27,244 nucleotides of DNA from NCBI GenBank assembly GCA_038319025.1, contig JBBQCW010000025.1:1-27244 (forward strand), given 5' to 3'. A program made the translations under genes and the position numbers. This document shows, one piece after another, positions 21,734-27,244 of the stretch. Position 1 is the first letter of the stretch; each line of letters starts with the position of its first letter. The notes below the pieces were generated by a model, which searched no databases, was not told the DNA's origin, and saw only the letters and a list, made by a program, of their open reading frames with translations. The stretch is from JBBQCW01 sp038319025 (GTDB lineage Bacteria > Actinomycetota > Thermoleophilia > Solirubrobacterales > Solirubrobacteraceae).

Positions 21734-22353
21734 CGGACACCGTCCATCCCGGCCAACCCTCCGAGGTAGAGCTGGGTGATGAACCGCGTGGCGCCCTCGA
21801 CATCGGGGGGCTCGCGTTCGAGCATCCGGACCCCGACTTCGAACCCGCCGCCGAAGATCGCTGCGGCCGCGTAGTCGACATCGACCGGCGGCAGCGCTCC
21901 CGTGGCGACCGCCGCTCGCAGATCTTGGAGCAGTTCATCCATGCCTGCGCCCATGGCAGGCTCGTCGAACATGGCCCTGACCGTCCCGGCGTTGCGCCGC
22001 AGAAGTTCGAAGCTCGCGCGGTCCTCGGCCAGGAACGTGAAGTAGACGCGAAAGCCGTCGGCGATGAACCCACGCAGGTCGGTCGCCTCCGCTCGCGCCA
22101 GGCGGATCCGGCGCCGGGCCTCAACCGCCATGTCGTCCAGCAGCGCGCGCAGCACGGATTCCTTGTCGGGGAAGTAGTTGTAGAACGTGCCTGTCGCCAG
22201 ATCGGTGCCGCGAACGATGTCGCGGACCGTTGCCGCGCCGTAGCCCAGCTCGGCGAATACGAGCCGAGCAGCGTCCAGGATGGCCGCGCGATTGGCGAGC
22301 TTGGTCGCCTCGCGCTTACCCGACTGCGCCTGCGCGCCGGCGGTCAGCGTCAC
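21730..22353 (-). CDS. TetR-family transcriptional regulator
   Basis: This 207-residue TetR-type repressor has its helix-turn-helix at about residues 20-65: NRAAILDAARLVFAELGY, ATVRDIVRGTDLATGTFYNYFPDKE and then LLDDMAVEARRRI. The C-terminal helical domain, which would bind a ligand and dimerise, is typical in length. The GTG start at 22353 overlaps the monooxygenase stop by 4 bases (GTGA); the frame open further upstream is antisense-like and excluded. It most likely controls its own operon, where a palindrome lies in front of the first gene. The ligand is unknown. Confidence 0.9.
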   Translation of the reverse strand: MTLTAGAQAQSGKREATKLANRAAILDAARLVFAELGYGAATVRDIVRGTDLATGTFYNYFPDKESVLRALLDDMAVEARRRIRLARAEATDLRGFIADGFRVYFTFLAEDRASFELLRRNAGTVRAMFDEPAMGAGMDELLQDLRAAVATGALPPVDVDYAAAAIFGGGFEVGVRMLEREPPDVEGATRFITQLYLGGLAGMDGVR

Positions 22354-23711
22354 GCCGGCGCACCCTCCGACGCGTGACGCTCCACCGGCAGCGCGAAACC
22401 GTGCCGCTGGGCACGCTCGGCGCCTGCCTTCAGCTCGGCCTGCAGCTTGTAGAGGTAATCGTCGAAGTCGACCTGGATCGTGTGGCGCTTGGACGCGACG
22501 TAGCGCTTGCGCATATACGCCTGGTCGTCGGCCATATCTTGGCGCATCTGCGTGCGCTGGGGCAATGCGTATTCGCCGCGCAAATGGTCGGCTATCCACC
22601 GGCCCTGTGCCTCGGCCAGCGGCATCGTCGCCCCCAGCGGCTGCAGGAGGGCCACGAAGAACACGTTGGGGATGTCAGGATGGAATACCCGCCAGAACAG
22701 CTCGATCTGGTTGTCCGGCGCCGAGATGAGGTCCTCATCGAAGAACGGGAACGTAATCTTGTAACCGGTGCAGTAGATGACGACGTCGGCGTGGACGCGC
22801 GTCCCGTCGGTGAATACGACATCGTTGCCGTCAAGGCGCTCGATGTTCGGATGCGGCGTGACCCGACCGTGCTGGATGCGGTCGAGGATCCGCCCGGACA
22901 CCGTCGGGTGGGCCTCACCGAAGTCGTGATCGGGCTTGGGCAACCCGTACTTCTCCGGCGAGCCGGTGTAGGCCTTGACGAGTCGATGTGTGAGCTTCTG
23001 GCGGACCTTGAAGGGAATCCGCGGGTCGTTGCGCAGTTGGTCGGTCGGACGACCGAAGATGTACTTGGGCACGATCCAGGCGCCGCGCCGTGCCGCCAGA
23101 TGCGTGTTGGCGGCCACATAGCTCGCTTCGACGGCGATATCGACGGCGCTGTTGCCGATGCCCAGGACGACGACGTCCTTGCCGGCCAGATCGGTGTTGT
23201 CCACGTAGGAGTGTGCGTGCATCTGCCGGCCCGTGAACGTGTCAGAGCCCGGGAAGGCCGGCTCGGGCCAGCGCGGGTTCCAGTGGTGACCGTTGGCGAT
23301 GAGCAGCGCGTCGAAGCACTCGGTGGATCCGTCGGGCAGCGTCAGCTGCCAAGTGCCGTCGTGAAGTCGGGACGCGTCCTGGATCGGGGTCTGGAACCGG
23401 ATGCGGTCGCGGAGGCCGAAGTGATCCACGTAGGACTCGAAGTAGGCGGCGATCAAGCTGTGGTGGGGATAGTCCGGATAGTCCCGCGGCATCGGGAAAT
23501 CCGTGTACTCCATGCGCTCACGCGAAGTGTTGATGTGGAGATCGCGGTAGGCCGCAGACATGCCGTTCGTGTTGCCGAACACCCAGTTGCCGCCGATCCG
23601 GTCGGACGCCTCGAAACACGTGACCTCGATGCCGCGCTCGTGCAGGCCTTTAAGGGCGGCGATACCGGATGAACCGGCACCGATGATGGCGGCGGTGGGC
23701 AACTGGGACAT
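22350..23711 (-). CDS. Flavin-containing monooxygenase
   Basis: This 453-residue FMO/Baeyer-Villiger-type monooxygenase has the FAD motif AAIIGAGSSGIAAL (about residues 7-20), the family signature FTGRQMHAHSYVD (FxGxxxHxxxY), the NADPH motif VVLGIGNSAVDIA and the CTGYKITFPFF (ATGY-type) motif. It would use NADPH and oxygen to oxidise a small nucleophilic or carbonyl substrate. The ATG at 23711 is preceded by GAGGAA; the frame extends upstream to 24134, but that part is the antisense of the neighbouring gene. It heads the FMO-TetR-glycosidase operon. TACGGT at 23747-23752 is a plausible -10 box. Confidence 0.92.
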   Translation of the reverse strand: MSQLPTAAIIGAGSSGIAALKGLHERGIEVTCFEASDRIGGNWVFGNTNGMSAAYRDLHINTSRERMEYTDFPMPRDYPDYPHHSLIAAYFESYVDHFGLRDRIRFQTPIQDASRLHDGTWQLTLPDGSTECFDALLIANGHHWNPRWPEPAFPGSDTFTGRQMHAHSYVDNTDLAGKDVVVLGIGNSAVDIAVEASYVAANTHLAARRGAWIVPKYIFGRPTDQLRNDPRIPFKVRQKLTHRLVKAYTGSPEKYGLPKPDHDFGEAHPTVSGRILDRIQHGRVTPHPNIERLDGNDVVFTDGTRVHADVVIYCTGYKITFPFFDEDLISAPDNQIELFWRVFHPDIPNVFFVALLQPLGATMPLAEAQGRWIADHLRGEYALPQRTQMRQDMADDQAYMRKRYVASKRHTIQVDFDDYLYKLQAELKAGAERAQRHGFALPVERHASEGAPA

Positions 23712-23746
23712 GCGTTCCTCTCGGCCGGGCGACGTGACGGAAGGCC

Positions 23747-23752
23747 ACCGTA
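23747..23752 (-). promoter_or_regulatory. -10-like box of the FMO-TetR operon
   Basis: TACGGT on the minus strand is 35 bases upstream of the monooxygenase start, leaving a leader of about 30 bases that contains the GAGGAA Shine-Dalgarno. The -35 region (GTGACG) overlaps the palindromic operator. Confidence 0.35.
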
Positions 23753-23756
23753 GCAC

Positions 23757-23780
23757 CAACTTGACGCCAGCGTCACTTTG
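23757..23780. promoter_or_regulatory. Probable TetR operator
   Basis: The core arms TGACGC and GCGTCA flank CA at 23762-23775, with outer CAA and TTG extending the symmetry to 24 bases. It lies about 50 bases upstream of the monooxygenase start and overlaps the likely -35 box. TTGACGC-type palindromes are typical of actinobacterial TetR operators, so the co-transcribed TetR regulator is the obvious binder. Confidence 0.55.
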
Positions 23781-23837
23781 TTGGCGGGAGCCTGCTGCTC
23801 GCGGCCACGGGTCCTGCACTTCAACCTCCGGCCGCCG

Positions 23838-23865
23838 GGCTCGGCGCCCACGTGGGCGCCGAGCC
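23838..23865. terminator. Perfect 28-base GC palindrome, probable terminator
   Basis: Two 14-base arms, GGCTCGGCGCCCAC and its exact complement, adjoin with no spacer; a few bases would stay unpaired as the loop. It starts 16 bases past the stop of the DUF11-repeat gene, on the transcribed side. Without a T-run it would be a GC-only terminator of the actinobacterial kind. Confidence 0.6.
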
Positions 23866-23881
23866 GGACCGACCGGCGGTA

Positions 23882-26800
23882 CTAGTGGGAACGCTTTTTG
23901 ACGACGACCTTGCTGACTCCGGCGACGGCACCCGCGCTCACCGAGACGGACTTCACGCGGCCGCTGCGAGCGAGCGAGCGGTAGCGCGAGGTGATCCGAA
24001 CGGTGATCTTGGTCGTGCGATGCGGGGCGATCCGGTAGTGGGCCTTGCCGAGCACGACGCGCCGGACCTTCGAGGCGTGTGCCCCGCGAGTGGATGAGCC
24101 GATACCGACCGCCAGCGTCACAGTGCCCGAGCACGTCTTGGTGCCGCTGCAGGTGACCGGGACCGAAGCCGAGGAACCCGTACGAGCCACCGTCACCGTG
24201 CCGAACTTGAGCGCAGCATGCGGAGTCGGAGTCGGGGTAGGCGTCGGGGTCGGAGCCGGGGTGGGCGTCGGAGTCGGGACCGGCACCGCAATGTGCGGCG
24301 GCGGGTTCAGACCGCCGGCGCGCTGGACCGTGATCGTCGCGCTGCCGGTGTCATTGGCGTGGTTGGTGTCAAACGTCGACGTCCCGACCGTGGCGGTGTT
24401 CGTGATCGTCAGCGTCTCGCCCAGGGGCGGACCCGTCTCGATCCCGATGCACTCCAGATCGACGGTGATGGTGACGGCGTGATCATTCGCGTTGTAGAAG
24501 TCGAAGTCACGGTTGATCGGCTCCGGCACGCTGCCCAGCGGCGTAACGCCGGGCGGCAGGTCGTACGTCCCGACGATTCCCTCGTATCCAACCGGGCAGC
24601 TGACGCGGACCTGGTTGGTCCGGCCGGGGCCGATCGTCACGGTCCGCTCGATGTGCAGGAACGAGAACGGGTGCACGTGTGCCGGGCTGCCCCCGATGCC
24701 AGTGGTGTTGTTGAGCGTGCGGAGGCTGAGCTTCAGAGTCGCCGTCTGCTTGACGTCGACGGTGAACTTCCAGCCGCCGGCGACGGGCTCGCTGGCCACC
24801 AGGCTGGCGACGCCGGAGAGCACTTCGATGCCCTGTGCGATCGCGTGATGCTGTGCGTCCACCGGCATCGTGTAGGTGTACCGACCGGGCGCCAGCGGGC
24901 CTTCGGGGAGCTCCTGAAGAGCGCCGACGAGGAGCGGATGCGTGTTGGTGTCCGGGTCGGTGTTCGCCGGCAGGCACGTCACGTGCGGACGGACCTGAGC
25001 CTGTCCACTGGTCGTGTTCTTCACGATGAAGCGGTAGGTGCTGAGCGAGATCGAGCTAGCCTGGATGACCTGCACGTCGGCGGGCGTGCCGTGACCGCTG
25101 TCCACATCGACGATCTGGACGGTCCCATCGGCCGCGATGCCACCGTTCGGGCATGTCAGGTCCATCGTGCGGGTCTCACCCGGCTGCAAGCTCCAGTACT
25201 GCTCGACCTTGTCGACGGTGATCTTGTGCGTGTGGGCGTCGGTGGTGACCGGTGGGGAGCCTTGGGCCTTGGTCACGATCGTGACCGTGCGGTCCGCGCC
25301 TGGGGCCAGTGACCCGAAGTTGCAGTGCACGTGACCGGCGACCTGCGTGCAGGTCGGCGCACCGGGGCTGACCGAGACGAAGTCCAGGTTGGCGGGGATG
25401 TCGTCGTCAGCCGTCACGTTGGCGGCCGTCGACGGCCCGTTGTTGTGGGCCACCAGCGTCCAGGTGACGGTGTCGCCGCCCTGGTAGGTCGTGTGGTCGG
25501 AAGTCTTGTGGATCGTGACGTCCGCCTGGGGGCCGACATGGCTGTCGACGCTAGAGCTGTTGTTGGCCGGGTTGGTGTCGGTCGTGGCCGTGGTGACCGT
25601 GGCGGTGTTGGTGAACGTCGTGGTCTGGGCCGGATCGACGGCGACCGTGACGTGCACCGTGCGAGTGGCGCCTGGCACCAACACGCCGTAAGCGCAGGTG
25701 ACTACCTGGCCGGCGTGCGAGCAGTGGGCGTTGTCATCGTCGGAGACGTACGTCACGGCGTTCGGGAGCGTGTCGTGCATCGTGCTCGTCTGCGCATCCG
25801 ACGGACCGTTGTTCTTGGTCACGATGGTGTAGACGAGGTTGGTGCCCGGCACAACTGGATCGTGGTCGACCGTCTTGGTCACCTGCAGATCGGCCTTGGC
25901 GGAGACATCCAGCGAGCCGGTGTCGGTCTTGTCGGTCGGCGCCTCATCGGCGTGCGTGGACGCGGTGTTGAGCAGGTTGGTGCCGTCGGGGACGCTGGCG
26001 TCCACCGCAACCGGGACGGTGATCGTCACTGATGCGCCGGGCGCGAGGCTCGTGACCTTCCAATCGATCGTCTGACCGGCCGCGCCCGTCTCGGAGAACC
26101 CGGCGGACGGGACGGCCGTCGCGCTGCCCGCGGTGTAGTGCAGACCGCTCTGGAGGACGTCATGGACCACGACGTTGCGCGCGGTGGCGTCAGCATCGGT
26201 GTTCTTGACGACGATCGTGAACGAGGAGTTGGTTCCGGCCGTGGCGGCGCCGTGGTCGGGCGTCTTGACGATCGTGAGCACCGGTACGTGCAGGACGGCC
26301 TTTGCTGTGTCGGAGTTCGACTTGTACGGGCCGTCAGCGTTGCCGGTGGCGCCCGTCGAATCAGACGCTGTGGAGATCGCGGTGTTGATGTGAGGGTTGC
26401 CCGCACCGGTGCCCGGCGTGGTGGCCGCAGCCAGGTTGGGCTTGGCGTCGAAGGTGACCGTCAGCGACTGGCCATGGGTCAGGTCGGCGGTGTCCGTCCA
26501 GGTGAGGACGTCACCGGAGCCGGCCGGTGCGATCGACGGGTTGGCGAGCGCGACGCCGTTGAGCTTCGCGGTGCCCGGGATGTAGGACCAGTTCGGCGGC
26601 AGCGTGTCGACCACGTCGACGCCCTTCGCCGTGGCGATGTGGGCCGTGTTGGTGACGACGACACGCCAGCTGAACGGCTGTCCGACCTCGGCGTTGGCGA
26701 TGTCCGGGTTGCGGGCGGCGCCCGTGGTCTTCACCAGGGCGAGCGTCGGGAAGTCCGGCGTAAGCGTGACGGTCGAGTTCGGGCCGGTGTACTTGCGGTA

Positions 26801-27244
26801 CACGAAGCCATCGGTGTCCCGCGTGGCCTTCGGTACGCCGTAGTACTCACCGATCGCCGCCGTGTTCTTGATCTGATCGGCGGCGTGGAGCGCCGATGAC
26901 GGCTTCACGTCTGCGGTGTAGGTGAGCGTGACCGATGCGCCGACCGCGATCGGGCCCGGGATGGTCCAGCTCATGTCCGGCGAGCCGGCCGTCCAGCCGT
27001 TGGTGATGAAGCCGGCGCCCGTGACGGGCACGACGTTCGTCAGCTCTGTGTCGGGCTGGTCGTTGACGATCAGGTCGTAGGCCGGCGAGGTGCCGCTGTT
27101 GGTGACCTTGACCGTGTAGGTCAGGTGGTCGCCACCTTCGACGTACGGGCTCTTGTCGACGCTCTTGAGGATCGCCAGCTTGGGCTCGACCACGTGGTTG
27201 GTAGCTGTCGCCGACTGGCTGTCGTCGAACGGGAATCCGGGGAT
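23882..27244 (-). CDS. Giant DUF11-repeat surface/secreted protein, 5' end outside window
   Basis: The frame is open to the window edge; the GTG at 27193 is only an internal candidate. At least 1120 residues are present. Counting from 27193, DUF11-type beta modules begin at about residues 5, 150, 306, 434 and 557, each with a pattern such as ADLQVTKTVDHDPVVPGTNLVYTI and NNGPS. The fifth is interrupted at about 650 by a foreign segment and resumes at about 925 (LTITNTATVGTSTFDTNHAND). A Pro-Thr linker (about 963-991) leads to a C-terminal domain with two cysteines and a basic KKRSH end, without LPXTG or membrane anchor. DUF11 proteins are cell-surface proteins of bacteria and archaea. Role unknown; adhesion or wall attachment is likely. 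Confidence 0.8.
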   Translation of the reverse strand: MPGFPFDDSQSATATNHVVEPKLAILKSVDKSPYVEGGDHLTYTVKVTNSGTSPAYDLIVNDQPDTELTNVVPVTGAGFITNGWTAGSPDMSWTIPGPIAVGASVTLTYTADVKPSSALHAADQIKNTAAIGEYYGVPKATRDTDGFVYRKYTGPNSTVTLTPDFPTLALVKTTGAARNPDIANAEVGQPFSWRVVVTNTAHIATAKGVDVVDTLPPNWSYIPGTAKLNGVALANPSIAPAGSGDVLTWTDTADLTHGQSLTVTFDAKPNLAAATTPGTGAGNPHINTAISTASDSTGATGNADGPYKSNSDTAKAVLHVPVLTIVKTPDHGAATAGTNSSFTIVVKNTDADATARNVVVHDVLQSGLHYTAGSATAVPSAGFSETGAAGQTIDWKVTSLAPGASVTITVPVAVDASVPDGTNLLNTASTHADEAPTDKTDTGSLDVSAKADLQVTKTVDHDPVVPGTNLVYTIVTKNNGPSDAQTSTMHDTLPNAVTYVSDDDNAHCSHAGQVVTCAYGVLVPGATRTVHVTVAVDPAQTTTFTNTATVTTATTDTNPANNSSSVDSHVGPQADVTIHKTSDHTTYQGGDTVTWTLVAHNNGPSTAANVTADDDIPANLDFVSVSPGAPTCTQVAGHVHCNFGSLAPGADRTVTIVTKAQGSPPVTTDAHTHKITVDKVEQYWSLQPGETRTMDLTCPNGGIAADGTVQIVDVDSGHGTPADVQVIQASSISLSTYRFIVKNTTSGQAQVRPHVTCLPANTDPDTNTHPLLVGALQELPEGPLAPGRYTYTMPVDAQHHAIAQGIEVLSGVASLVASEPVAGGWKFTVDVKQTATLKLSLRTLNNTTGIGGSPAHVHPFSFLHIERTVTIGPGRTNQVRVSCPVGYEGIVGTYDLPPGVTPLGSVPEPINRDFDFYNANDHAVTITVDLECIGIETGPPLGETLTITNTATVGTSTFDTNHANDTGSATITVQRAGGLNPPPHIAVPVPTPTPTPAPTPTPTPTPTPHAALKFGTVTVARTGSSASVPVTCSGTKTCSGTVTLAVGIGSSTRGAHASKVRRVVLGKAHYRIAPHRTTKITVRITSRYRSLARSGRVKSVSVSAGAVAGVSKVVVKKRSH
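24222..24285 (-). repeat. Hexamer repeat coding for a Pro-Thr linker
   Basis: Near-perfect GGNGTC-type hexamers on the plus strand encode alternating Pro-Thr (PTPTPTPAPTPTPTPTPTP) in the minus-strand gene. This is a low-complexity linker between the DUF11 region and the C-terminal domain. Such tracts vary in length between strains and are prone to assembly error. Confidence 0.85.

Noticed and set aside
24222..24285. Hexamer repeats considered as a CRISPR or minisatellite element
   Set aside because: The units are contiguous, without spacers, and encode an in-frame Pro-Thr linker.
24218..25312. 364-residue plus-strand open frame inside the DUF11 gene
   Set aside because: Arg/Asp-rich shadow of the minus-strand coding sequence with no recognisable motif or ribosome binding site.

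Overview
The window is high-GC with dense, short-gap gene packing, frequent 4-base ATGA/GTGA start-stop overlaps and many GTG starts. Gene content is actinobacterial: a wax ester synthase/DGAT, an acyl-CoA dehydrogenase, an IspH isoprenoid enzyme, TadE-like pseudopilins, a PhoB/OmpR-type regulator, a flavin monooxygenase, and secreted proteins ending in basic repeat-rich tails. I infer a Thermoleophilia/Solirubrobacterales-type genome, probably a metagenomic contig. This is an inference from protein style; no 16S gene or other marker is present.

Layout. Bases 1 to about 145 look foreign. They are lower in GC and encode the C-terminal end of a response-regulator receiver domain on the + strand, joined abruptly to the actinobacterial sequence, so this is probably an assembly chimera. 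From 150 to 5646 a minus-strand run reads acyl-CoA dehydrogenase, M28 peptidase, M1 peptidase, ispH and a PD40/TolB-like secreted protein. Divergent from it is a WS/DGAT gene (5749-7188), whose 3' end overlaps a convergent secreted subtilisin gene. A DUF59 gene (minus) and a three-gene overlapping operon (FxsA, CrtC-like lipocalin, HAD hydrolase; plus) diverge near 9.27 kb. A small unknown gene and an orphan molybdopterin oxidoreductase diverge near 11.9 kb.

From 14.3 to 23.7 kb everything is on the minus strand. In transcription order there is an FMO-TetR-glycosidase-like operon, a PhoB-like regulator, a small membrane protein, and a four-gene Tad-type operon. That operon has two TadE-like proteins, an unknown protein resembling a degenerate MinD/TadZ, and a TadG-like anchor fused to both a VanY-type carboxypeptidase and a lytic transglycosylase. 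A decayed SDR gene remnant and a large secreted esterase-like protein follow. The right edge (23.9-27.2 kb) is the 3' part of a giant DUF11-repeat surface protein with a domain inserted inside one repeat; its start lies outside the window.

The most novel unit is the Tad-type operon ending in a two-enzyme peptidoglycan hydrolase. It looks like an isolated pseudopilin cassette with its own wall-remodelling enzyme, lying without tadA/B/C motor genes. No tRNA, rRNA, CRISPR array or insertion sequence was seen.
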